Assembly (NCBI GenBank): GCA_964654995.1
Contig: CAZZKF010000045.1
Coordinates: 1-20,116, forward strand
Reading direction: 5' to 3'
Length of the DNA: 20,116 nt
From: CAZZKF01 sp964654995
Lineage (GTDB): Bacteria > Pseudomonadota > Alphaproteobacteria > CAZZKF01
This document shows positions 7,953 to 14,638 of the stretch, piece by piece. The notes below the pieces were generated by a model. The model did not search any database. It was not told the origin of the DNA and was given only the letters and a program-made list of their open reading frames with translations. Position 1 is the stretch's first letter, and the number at the start of each line of letters is the position of its first letter. A program made the position numbers and the translations under genes.

Positions 7953-7974
7953 ATCGTTGAAACGGTCCCAAGCC

Positions 7975-8000
7975 AGCCGCCTGCGAAACGGGCGGCTTTC
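7975..8000 (+). terminator. Hairpin after tRNA-Leu, likely terminator
   Basis: AGCCGCC (7975-7981) pairs with GGCGGCT (7991-7997) across a nine-base loop, followed by a short TTTC run. It lies 22 bases after the tRNA and before the convergent VOC gene. The T tract is short, so efficiency is uncertain. Confidence 0.5.
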
Positions 8001-8033
8001 TCGTCTACGGCGCCCGGCTGTCCGCCCGCCCTG

Positions 8034-8405
8034 TCAGCCGCCCATGCAGAAGACATTGAGCTTGTTGCCGTCAAGGTCGCGGAAATAGCCGGCGTAAAAG
8101 CCTTCGAAACGCTCGCCGGGTGCGCCTTCGTCGGTGCCGCCCAGTTCAAGCGCCCTGGCGTGAATGGCATCGACCTTCTCTGGCGAGTCGACGGCCAATG
8201 CCACCATCACCCCGTTGCCCACCGTCGCCGGGTTGCCGTCATAAGGCGTGATCACCGAGAGCGCAGGCGTATTCGGCGCCACCGACCAGGCCACGAAGCG
8301 CTCGGATTCCATCCACCGCGTGGCCCCGAACTCACTCATAAGCGCATCGTAAAAGGCGGCGGCCCGATTGATATCGTTGGTGCCCAGCGTGACGTAGCCA
8401 ATCAT
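8034..8405 (-). CDS. VOC-superfamily (glyoxalase/bleomycin-resistance-like) protein
   Basis: A 123-residue single-domain protein with the paired beta-alpha-beta-beta-beta layout of the vicinal oxygen chelate fold. The N-terminal MIGYVTLGTNDINRAAAFYDAL and the C-terminal YFRDLDGNKLNVFC are typical of small VOC proteins of unassigned substrate. The ATG is preceded by AAGGAG with a seven-base spacer. The protein is full length for the family. It converges on the tRNA. Upstream, toward the cytochrome gene, lies only the decayed Rieske region, so it probably has its own promoter. Confidence 0.82.
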   Translation of the reverse strand: MIGYVTLGTNDINRAAAFYDALMSEFGATRWMESERFVAWSVAPNTPALSVITPYDGNPATVGNGVMVALAVDSPEKVDAIHARALELGGTDEGAPGERFEGFYAGYFRDLDGNKLNVFCMGG

Positions 8406-8484
8406 GGTCGTTCTCCTTGCTGATTCCCCCGAACCAGAGACTGTAGGGGAAAAACCGGCCGGCGAGAAGACGGTGCGGGTACCG

Positions 8485-8617
8485 TCAGCAGCCGGTGTCC
8501 GTCACCTCCCTTTGATCATAGATGCGGAACACCTGCCCGACCCGGATCACCGTGACGATGCCGGCTTCCTCGGTGCCGGCGTCGGCGGTTGCCGATGTCG
8601 GCCCGGATCGATCGCCA
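8485..8617 (-). other. Region without an intact gene; possible coding remnant
   Basis: Downstream of the Rieske remnant, one minus-strand frame ends with GIVTVIRVGQVFRIYDQREV and a TGA at 8485-8487. The stretch looks protein-like, but it has no start of its own and no family I recognise. It may be the tail of a lost gene or a chance open frame in GC-rich DNA. The stretch at 8406-8484 shows nothing further apart from the VOC ribosome binding site. Confidence 0.2.
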
Positions 8618-8808
8618 TCAGCCGATGCGCAGGCGGTGCTTGTCGAGGAACGCGTAAGGCGGCAGCCAGAGGTTTTCCGGCGCCGGGCCCTTGCGGACGC
8701 GTCCTGCGGTATCATAGTGGGAGCCGTGACAGGGGCAGAACCAGCCATCCCAGCCGCCGCCAGAAAATCCCGGCGTCGAATTGGCTGATCCAGGTCTGAC
8801 GTGCTTAT
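8618..8808 (-). pseudogene. petA: Decayed Rieske iron-sulfur protein gene (bc1 complex subunit) with internal deletion and frameshift
   Basis: The 5' part reads STSDLDQPIRRRDFLA, the twin-arginine N-terminus of a ubiquinol-cytochrome c reductase Rieske subunit. Where the initiating Met should be, there is ATA (8808-8806), nine bases after GAGGAG. Another frame then reads WDGWFCPCHGSHYDTAGRV, the second cluster-binding box of Rieske proteins, and continues through RKGPAPENLWLPPYAFLDKH to RLRIG and a TGA at 8620-8618. The membrane segment and the first box (CTHLGC) are absent, and the two pieces are in different frames. Only about 64 codons remain of a usual 170-190. I infer a deletion of well over 100 codons. 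An intact bc1 operon should exist elsewhere if the organism respires through it. Confidence 0.85.
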
Positions 8809-8996
8809 CTGGCTGTTCTCCTCATGTCGCGGTGCGGATGAGGCAGGCCGCCGCCCGGCCCCGGCCAGCGCCATGCCGGGCCAGGGACGCCTTCGTCGAC
8901 GATCAGCATGGCGAACGGTCCGCCTGTCTGGCAGACGAACGCGGGTTCGCAGGGCCCCTCCGGCAGCAACGGGGGGTCATGATCATGACCCGACGA
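8809..8996. other. Spacer between cytochrome gene and Rieske remnant, with an 18-base palindrome
   Basis: No gene is supported here. The stretch holds the GAGGAG site before the Rieske remnant. At 8974-8991 it has the perfect palindrome GGGTCATGATCATGACCC, starting six bases past the cytochrome stop. The palindrome has no T tract, so it may be a weak terminator, an mRNA end hairpin, or a protein site. Confidence 0.45.
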
Positions 8997-9728
8997 TCAT
9001 GTGGCGGCTTCCTGGGGTCGCTTCAGGAACCAGATCTGGTAAAGAGAGATCAGAATCTGGGCGCCCAGCGACGCGCCCAGCACCGAGCCACCGATGACCA
9101 CGGTATAGGCATAGACGGGATCCCACTTGGTCAGGAACCAGGCCAGAATATCGGAGAACATCGCTGCGAACGGCAGAACGATCAGCGTGTATTTGACCCA
9201 CACATTCATCACCGTGAACCGGAAGATGATGCCGACGCCCAGCAGTACCAGGCCGATTCCGAACAGATGAATATGCGACAGCTTCAAGAGCGTATGCAGC
9301 GATTCCCCGGTGTCGATATTCGCGACTTCCTGAATGCCGGCATAGGTCGAAAGATCCGGGATCGACAGCCCTGATGCCGGACTGTGGCAGGCCAGGCAGG
9401 TTTTCTTCAGGATCGGCAGGATTTTCGAATTGTATTGATCTTCCGGGGCGCCGGATTTCAGCCAGGCGACGATTTCGTTGCGGTCGCTCAACTGAATGTA
9501 CTCGGCCATCGCGCCCTGAATTCGTATGGCCGCTTCCAGCCGCGTGCCGCTGCGGTTTCCGTAATAGGTATCGACGATATCCTCGATCGACAGCCCGGGT
9601 TTGCCGTCGTGGGACCGGTGGGTCGTGTACAAATAGGCCATGGCCATGAGATAGCCGATGCCGATGACCACCAGAAACGACGTGTACAGCAGCTTCTCAC
9701 TCATTGTGCAGTCATAGAAACGGCGCAT
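8997..9728 (-). CDS. Multi-span membrane protein with a cytochrome c heme motif
   Basis: A 243-residue protein with one covalent heme c site, CLACH (111-115), in a periplasm-facing region between membrane spans. The spans lie about 14-34, 149-171, 178-199 and 206-234. Histidines in LSHIHLFG (149-156), at the start of the second span, could be b-heme ligands or metal ligands. The domain order (one TM, a helical soluble part with CXXCH, then three TMs) is unlike classical cytochrome c, b or bc1 subunits; I recall it only as an uncharacterised family. The ATG at 9728 follows GGGAGG with an eight-base spacer and is chosen over 9770 and 9704. Upstream lies the inverted-repeat element, downstream the Rieske remnant. 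An electron-transfer role is inferred. Confidence 0.75.
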   Translation of the reverse strand: MRRFYDCTMSEKLLYTSFLVVIGIGYLMAMAYLYTTHRSHDGKPGLSIEDIVDTYYGNRSGTRLEAAIRIQGAMAEYIQLSDRNEIVAWLKSGAPEDQYNSKILPILKKTCLACHSPASGLSIPDLSTYAGIQEVANIDTGESLHTLLKLSHIHLFGIGLVLLGVGIIFRFTVMNVWVKYTLIVLPFAAMFSDILAWFLTKWDPVYAYTVVIGGSVLGASLGAQILISLYQIWFLKRPQEAAT

Positions 9729-9894
9729 TGTCGGGGCCTCCCGTGGTTTGCACTCAGGGTCCTGGCTCATGGTCGCGACAAGCCAGGACGGACGACATCC
9801 GATGGTCCGCGAGGGGGCTCAGAAGCACTTTCTGCGCCGTTGATGCAGGGGCCCGTCACATGGCGGTCGAGACCCCGCCCGCGCGAATTCCGTC

Positions 9895-10058
9895 TAGTGT
9901 CCCGAATCAGAAGTTCGCATCATTCGTGGCGAGCGCCCGACGAACTTCCGATTCGATAAGGACACTGGCAACTCTTTGACTCTCGTGTGGTTTATGAATT
10001 TGAAGTTCCTCACGGCGTCAGCCCTGATAATCAGAGGAACTTCAAATCCACCACACTA
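9895..10058. repeat. TA-flanked composite inverted-repeat element (MITE-like), two related hairpins
   Basis: A 160-base insert lies between TA dinucleotides (9895-9896, 10057-10058). It holds four related arms. Arm A starts GTGTCCCGAATCAGAAGTTC (9897-9916) and its partner B is at 9941-9966. Arm C is at 9985-10011 and partner D at 10034-10056. A pairs with B and C pairs with D, including the perfect 13-base TTTGAAGTTCCTC/GAGGAACTTCAAA pair. All four share GTGT near one end and GAAGTTC at the other. The inner arms B and C carry about four extra bases (TTAT-like) that the outer arms lack. A TA target and GTGT ends suggest an IS630/Tc1-type origin. No transposase is encoded. It separates the copper genes from the membrane cytochrome gene. 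Confidence 0.7.
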
Positions 10059-10098
10059 GGCAGCCGAGACGCAACTGGGATGCAAGCATTCTGTGACC

Positions 10099-10476
10099 TT
10101 ACTCGACGATCAGTTTGCCGCGCAGCATGCCCATTTCGCAGGTGAACTCGTATTCACCGGGCTGCTCGGGCAGAAACTCGACGGGAACGACTTCGCCGGT
10201 CGGCAGCTCGGCGCTCTTGCCGAAGTCGGCCAGGATGACCTTTTCCGAACACGCCGCGGTTTCCTCACGCCGGAAGTTGAGCCGCACCGGCTTGCCATGG
10301 CGCACCACGATGGTGTCGGGCGTATAGCCGCCCTTGACCAGAATCATCGCTTCCTGATAGCCGCCGCTGACTTCGCCGGCCCGCACGCCGCGGGCCCGCT
10401 TGAGCCAGAAGAACCAGACAATGAAGACGATGAGGCCGAGTCCGAGAACGAGCACGATCCAGCGGTCGGGGGTCAT
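10099..10476 (-). CDS. Membrane-anchored cupredoxin-like protein
   Basis: A 125-residue protein with one N-terminal span (about 6-25) and a cupredoxin-1-type domain (about 40-125). The pattern ETAACSEKVILADFG and the ending GEYEFTCEMGMLRGKLIVE are typical of small cupredoxins that sit beside copper ATPases. The Cys of FTCEMGM and the two nearby Met are likely copper ligands. Its start overlaps the copA stop as ATGA, so it is translationally coupled to the exporter. The likely role is to accept or hold copper on the periplasmic face next to CopA. That role is inferred from context. Confidence 0.82.
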   Translation of the reverse strand: MTPDRWIVLVLGLGLIVFIVWFFWLKRARGVRAGEVSGGYQEAMILVKGGYTPDTIVVRHGKPVRLNFRREETAACSEKVILADFGKSAELPTGEVVPVEFLPEQPGEYEFTCEMGMLRGKLIVE

Positions 10477-12995
10477 GACGAGATCCTCCGCGGTTGAAAG
10501 AAACGAAGACGGTTGGCGTTGGTGACCACGGTCAGCGAGCTTGATGCCATGGCGGCCGCCGCGATGATCGGCGACAGCAGGATACCGAAGAAGGGGTACA
10601 GCAGCCCCATGGCGACCGGGATGCCAAGCGTGTTGTAGCCGAAGGCGCCAACCAGATTCTGGCGCACGTTGCGCATGGTGGCGCGGCTGATCTCGATGGC
10701 GGTCACCACGCCCATGAGGCTGCCCTTGATCAGCGTGATGTCGCTGGCCTCGATTGCCACGTCGGTGCCGGTGCCGATGGCGAAGCCGACGTCGGCCTGC
10801 GCCAGCGCCGGCGCGTCGTTGATGCCGTCGCCGACCATGCCGACCTTCTTGCCCTCGAGCTGCAGCTTTCTGACCTCATGGGCCTTTTCTTCCGGCAGCA
10901 CCTCGGCCAGCACCCGGTCGACGCCGACCTCGCGGGCAATCGCATCCGCCGTGCGCTGGTTGTCGCCGGTCAGCATCACCACCTCGAGGCCCATGCGCTT
11001 CAGTTCGGCGATCGCCAGGCGCGAGTCCTCCTTGACCGTATCGGCAACCGCCACCAGCCCGGCCGGCCGGCCGTCGATGGCCACATACATCGGCGTCTTG
11101 CCGGCACTTGCGAGGGTCTCCCAGGATTCGGCCAGCTGCTCGGTGGCGATGCTGCGGCTCTCCATCAGCTTGACATTGCCGAGAAGCACGTCGTGGCCGT
11201 CGACCCGGCCGATCACGCCGTGGCCGGCAATGGCGGAAAAATCCTCGGCTGCCGCCAGGCTCAGCCCGCGGTCGTCGGCGCCGCCCACGATGGCCTCGCC
11301 CAGCGGGTGTTCGGAGCCCTTTTCCAGCGACGCGGCCAGACGCAGGATGTCCGACTCGTCGAAGTCATTGACCGCGATGACATCGGTCAGCGACGGCTTG
11401 CCGGCGGTGATCGTGCCGGTCTTGTCGAGGACCAGCGTCTGGAGTTTCTCCGCCGCCTGCAGGGCGTCGCCGGAGCGGATCAGGATGCCGTTCTCGGCGC
11501 CCTTGCCGATGCCCACGGTCAGCGACGTCGGTGTCGCCAGGCCGAGCGCACAGGGGCACGCAATGATCAGCGTGGTGACCAGGACGATGGTGGCGTAGAT
11601 GATCCGCGGTTCCGGTCCGACGACGTACCATACGGTGAACGCCAGGATCGCCAGGATCATCACAGCGGGGACGAAATAGCCGGAGACCACGTCGACGATC
11701 CTCTGGATCGGCGCCTTGGAGCCCTGGGCGTCCTTGACCATGCGGATGATGTTGGCCAGCGCCGTGTCCTTGCCGACCTTGGTGGCCTTGAACTTGAAGC
11801 TGCCGGTCTTGTTCATGGTGCCGCCGATGGCCTCGTCGCCGACCGCTTTCTCGATCGGCATGGACTCGCCGGTGATCATCGATTCATCGACTGCACTGGA
11901 GCCCTCGACGATGACCCCGTCGACGGGGATTTTCTCGCCCGGCCGGACGACGACGATATCGCCGACCACGACTTCCTCGACCGGGATGTCGATTTCCTGA
12001 CCGTCGCGGACGACGCGGGCGGTCTTGGCCTGCAATCCCATCAGTTTCTTGATTGCTTCCGAGGTTCGGCCCTTGGCCTTGACCTCCAGCGCCATGCCGA
12101 GGACGACCAGGGCCACGACCACCGCCGAGACGTCCCAGAATACCTCGGCCAGGGCCTGATCGGGGAACCACTGCGGCATCAAGACGGCGATCACCGAATA
12201 GATGTAGGCGGCCGAGATGCCGATGGCGATCAGCGTATGCATGTTGGCCGAGCGGTGTTTCAGGGCCTGCCACATGCCGGTGTAGAACTGCGAGCCCGAC
12301 CAGGCCAGCACCGGCAGGGTGAGGATCCCGAGGAGGCCCCAGACGATGCGCCGGGTCTCGCTGCCGGGCGGCATCCATTCGGCGAGGCCGGGAACGTAGC
12401 TCGGATAGCTGAGTGCCATCACCGGAATCGAAATGATCGCCGCGAACCAGAACTTGCGCATCAGGGTGCGGTATTCGCGGGCCCGGTCGGCCTCCTCCTG
12501 ATCGGCCGCCTCGCCCTCGCCCGCCTGCGCCTCGGCAACCCGGTAGCCGGCGGATTCAATGGCCTTGCGGATGCCGTCGAAATCGACCAGCTCGGGCTGG
12601 TATTCGATCTCGGCGGCGTTGGTCGCCAGGCTGACGTTGGCCGACACCACACCGGCGGTTGCGGCCAGGGCCTTTTCGATATGGCTGACGCAGGACGCGC
12701 AGTGCATGTCGCGGATGCCGACCCGCATGGTGGCACCGCCCGGCGTATAACCGGCGGCACGGATGACGCGCAGCAGGTCGCGTGCCTGTACCTGATCGGC
12801 ATCGTAATCGATGCTGGCCGTCTTGCTCGACAGGTTGACGCGGGCACCCGCAACACCGGCGAGGTCGAGCAGTGCCTTTTCGACGTTGGCCTGGCAATGG
12901 CCGCAGGTCATGCCGTCGACCCGGATATCGATATGGGCCAACTCTTGCCGCGACGGCTCGCCCGCAGGCTCGGCCGGTACCACGGTATCGTTCAT
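10473..12995 (-). CDS. copA: Cu(I)-exporting P1B-type ATPase
   Basis: An 840-residue copper exporter. Two N-terminal heavy-metal domains carry GMTCGHC (28-34) and MHCASC (97-102). The core shows TGES (375-378), the transport CPC (480-482) in TLIIACPCALGLATP, phosphorylation DKTGT (524-528), and GDGINDAPALAQADVG near 720-740. In the last two spans, GYNTLGIPVAMG and MASSS match the Cu(I)-specific P1B-1 signature, so silver or copper(I) is the expected substrate. An acidic linker at about 158-172 joins the HMA region to the first span. The ATG follows AAGGAG with a six-base spacer. It overlaps the downstream cupredoxin and lies 63 bases after the SHOCT gene. No CueR-type dyad is obvious in that gap. 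Confidence 0.96.
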   Translation of the reverse strand: MNDTVVPAEPAGEPSRQELAHIDIRVDGMTCGHCQANVEKALLDLAGVAGARVNLSSKTASIDYDADQVQARDLLRVIRAAGYTPGGATMRVGIRDMHCASCVSHIEKALAATAGVVSANVSLATNAAEIEYQPELVDFDGIRKAIESAGYRVAEAQAGEGEAADQEEADRAREYRTLMRKFWFAAIISIPVMALSYPSYVPGLAEWMPPGSETRRIVWGLLGILTLPVLAWSGSQFYTGMWQALKHRSANMHTLIAIGISAAYIYSVIAVLMPQWFPDQALAEVFWDVSAVVVALVVLGMALEVKAKGRTSEAIKKLMGLQAKTARVVRDGQEIDIPVEEVVVGDIVVVRPGEKIPVDGVIVEGSSAVDESMITGESMPIEKAVGDEAIGGTMNKTGSFKFKATKVGKDTALANIIRMVKDAQGSKAPIQRIVDVVSGYFVPAVMILAILAFTVWYVVGPEPRIIYATIVLVTTLIIACPCALGLATPTSLTVGIGKGAENGILIRSGDALQAAEKLQTLVLDKTGTITAGKPSLTDVIAVNDFDESDILRLAASLEKGSEHPLGEAIVGGADDRGLSLAAAEDFSAIAGHGVIGRVDGHDVLLGNVKLMESRSIATEQLAESWETLASAGKTPMYVAIDGRPAGLVAVADTVKEDSRLAIAELKRMGLEVVMLTGDNQRTADAIAREVGVDRVLAEVLPEEKAHEVRKLQLEGKKVGMVGDGINDAPALAQADVGFAIGTGTDVAIEASDITLIKGSLMGVVTAIEISRATMRNVRQNLVGAFGYNTLGIPVAMGLLYPFFGILLSPIIAAAAMASSSLTVVTNANRLRFFQPRRISS

Positions 12996-13058
12996 GACTT
13001 TCTCCTTGTCTCTGGGCGGTGCCGCCCGGACTCGCTGGCCCGTTTCCGGGCGGGCGCC

Positions 13059-13412
13059 TTACTCGGACAACAGACGCTTGCGTTCTTCGTATTCGTTGCG
13101 GTCGATATCGCCGCGGGCGAACCGTTCATCGAGAATTTCGCGCGCCGATTTGGCCTTGTCCGGGGCCTCGCCGGATACCGCTCGGTCGCGACCGAACCAG
13201 CGCACCGCCAGCACGATCAGCAGAATCAGCCCGCCCCAGAACAGAAACATGAAAAGGGCGCCGAACAGCATGTGACCCCAGCCCCAGCCCCATGCGTGGT
13301 GGAACCAGCTGCCGTTGTCGGCGCCTCCGGCATGGGCCCAGGCTGGGGCGGCAATGACGGCGATGGCCGCGGACGGCAGCCAGGGCAATGACTTGGTCAT
13401 TTCAGGTTTCAT
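13059..13412 (-). CDS. Small membrane protein with C-terminal SHOCT domain
   Basis: A 117-residue protein. A signal-like segment (about 8-26, ending AWAHA) is followed by an aromatic, His-containing stretch (WFHHAWGWGWGH). A strong membrane span lies at about 49-70. The C-terminal 88-117 is a SHOCT motif, AREILDERFARGDIDRNEYE, a short helical module found at the ends of many bacterial proteins. SHOCT membrane proteins are frequent in copper-resistance clusters, but their role is not established. The ATG at 13412 has AAGGGG eight bases upstream. It lies 15 bases after the DUF5676-like gene. Confidence 0.8.
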   Translation of the reverse strand: MKPEMTKSLPWLPSAAIAVIAAPAWAHAGGADNGSWFHHAWGWGWGHMLFGALFMFLFWGGLILLIVLAVRWFGRDRAVSGEAPDKAKSAREILDERFARGDIDRNEYEERKRLLSE

Positions 13413-13427
13413 CGTCGGTGCCCCTTG

Positions 13428-13754
13428 TCAGCCCGTGTTCGTCCGGGTCCGGAAGAAATTGTAAAGCGGCACGAAAACGATCGCCACATACCAACCGTAA
13501 GCGAACGTCTCGACGAGTCCAAGGAAAAAGCTCGGCCAGGTCAGCCAGGTGAAGCCGGGCAGCAACGGTGCCCAGACCGGGTGCATCGGGTAGGCCGGGA
13601 ACACAAGACCGTAGCCGACGCACAAGACAAAGGTGATGACAAGGAACAGGCTGAGGCTCATGCCGAAGGCGTAGAGCGAAATCGTCCCGCGCGTTGCCTC
13701 CGATGAGGGTCCGCCCCCGGCGTGACCCGATTCGACTGTCGATGTGTCAGACAT
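13428..13754 (-). CDS. Small two-span membrane protein, DUF5676-like
   Basis: A 107-residue protein with two predicted spans (about 26-50 and 68-98). It has the conserved-looking core LCVGYGLVFP, then PLLPGFTWLTWPSFFLGLVE, then YGWYVAIVFVPLYNFF. I recognise this as resembling DUF5676, a family of unknown role often near copper or cytochrome genes; the assignment is from memory. The start at 13754 is chosen because GGAG lies about seven bases before it, and the longer frame to 13814 adds only a non-conserved tail overlapping the upstream gene's end region. It is likely co-transcribed with the neighbours on both sides. Confidence 0.65.
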   Translation of the reverse strand: MSDTSTVESGHAGGGPSSEATRGTISLYAFGMSLSLFLVITFVLCVGYGLVFPAYPMHPVWAPLLPGFTWLTWPSFFLGLVETFAYGWYVAIVFVPLYNFFRTRTNTG

Positions 13755-13820
13755 GGCCTTTCTCCATCTTTTGTGGACCGGTACGGACGCCGCGGCGTCC
13801 GTACCGGCTGTCACAGCATA

Positions 13821-14375
13821 TCAGTGGTCGTGATCGCTGCCTCCATCATGGCCGCCGGCAGCTCCGCCATCGCCGCTCTCGGCGTGGCCGCTCATATCCA
13901 TATCCGGCATGTCGGTGTGATGATGCATTTCCGAGCTGCTGGCCTTGCGGAACTCGTCGGGCCGGGACTCGCGGTCGACGATGATCTCGCCCCGCATGCC
14001 CAGAGCTTCGTGGGGATGACAGTGGTAGCGGTAGGTCCCGGGCTTGGTGAACGTGATGGAATAGGTTTGTCCCACCTCGTTGAGCAGCGGCCCTTCGAAC
14101 ATTTCCACACCTTGCGGAATGCCGTCGGGATAGGCGACGACGTTGTGTTCGTTGATCGCGTCGTCGTCGACCCAGATCACGGTATCGCCGGAATGGATTT
14201 TCAGGCGTGCCGGCTCGTAATAGAAGCGGCCGTCGTTTTCATCGTATTTCATCTTGACGATGTATTTGTGTCCGCCTGCCGACTTCGCGTGATCGTCTTT
14301 GCCATCGGCCATGGCGCTGTTCAGGCCGGCCGACATGGCCAGCACGATGAAAACGGTAAGAACCAGACGTGTCAT
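13821..14375 (-). CDS. Periplasmic type-1 cupredoxin with His/Met-rich tail
   Basis: A 184-residue blue-copper-type protein. The signal peptide is residues 1-23 (cleavage after SAMA). The plastocyanin-like domain covers about 36-134. The type-1 site is complete: H77 in NEHNVVAYP, C119 in YRYHCHPHEALGM, H122 and M127. After the fold, residues 149-184 form a tail with nine His and four Met residues (MHHHTDMPDMDMSGHAES and HDGGSDHDH), suited to extra copper binding. The ATG has AAGGAGG five bases upstream, a strong site. The likely role is electron transfer or copper capture in the periplasm. It lies 66 bases before the DUF5676-like gene. Confidence 0.88.
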   Translation of the reverse strand: MTRLVLTVFIVLAMSAGLNSAMADGKDDHAKSAGGHKYIVKMKYDENDGRFYYEPARLKIHSGDTVIWVDDDAINEHNVVAYPDGIPQGVEMFEGPLLNEVGQTYSITFTKPGTYRYHCHPHEALGMRGEIIVDRESRPDEFRKASSSEMHHHTDMPDMDMSGHAESGDGGAAGGHDGGSDHDH

Positions 14376-14638
14376 TCAGTCCTCCTTGATGGAACGGGTT
14401 TTTTGAAGCGTATCGAACCTGCCCGGCCACAGATCCGATGAGGTTACGGTTTCGATAATGGCCGGGTTTCCGGCCGCCGTGCCGGTCGGGCGAAGACGGC
14501 GGCCGGGCCACCCTGCCAGGCCGTTGACCCGGTACCGGCGGCGGTATCCGACATTGTCGTCACCGCCGCCGCAGGCCAGGGCCGGGCGTATGATCACGAT
14601 GGGCGCCGGCATTGGATGCCGGTCGGACATGATCACGG
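14376..14638. other. Intergenic region with three inverted repeats
   Basis: No gene is supported; open frames here are low-complexity GC readings. It contains (a) TATCGAACC (14411-14419) and GGTTTCGATA (14448-14457), a spaced dyad 36 bases before the cupredoxin start that could be an operator; (b) a perfect ten-base stem CGGCCGCCGT/ACGGCGGCCG (14471-14480 and 14496-14505); (c) a hairpin CCGGCAT-TGG-ATGCCGG (14606-14622) flanked by direct ATGATCACG repeats (14590, 14629), right after the Met-rich gene. None has a T tract, so factor-independent termination is doubtful. Confidence 0.5.

Noticed and set aside
7866..7997. tRNA-Leu as an integration site for a genomic island carrying the copper genes
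   Set aside because: No direct repeat of the tRNA 3' end and no integrase were found in the window, so island insertion here is unsupported.
8522..8788. Plus-strand open frame of 88 codons over the Rieske remnant
   Set aside because: It has no motif and lies opposite sequence that clearly reads as Rieske on the minus strand.
10878..13391. Very long plus-strand open frame (837 codons) opposite copA
   Set aside because: It covers copA and part of the SHOCT gene, has a shadow-like composition (Asp/His/Arg/Gly) and no recognisable domain.
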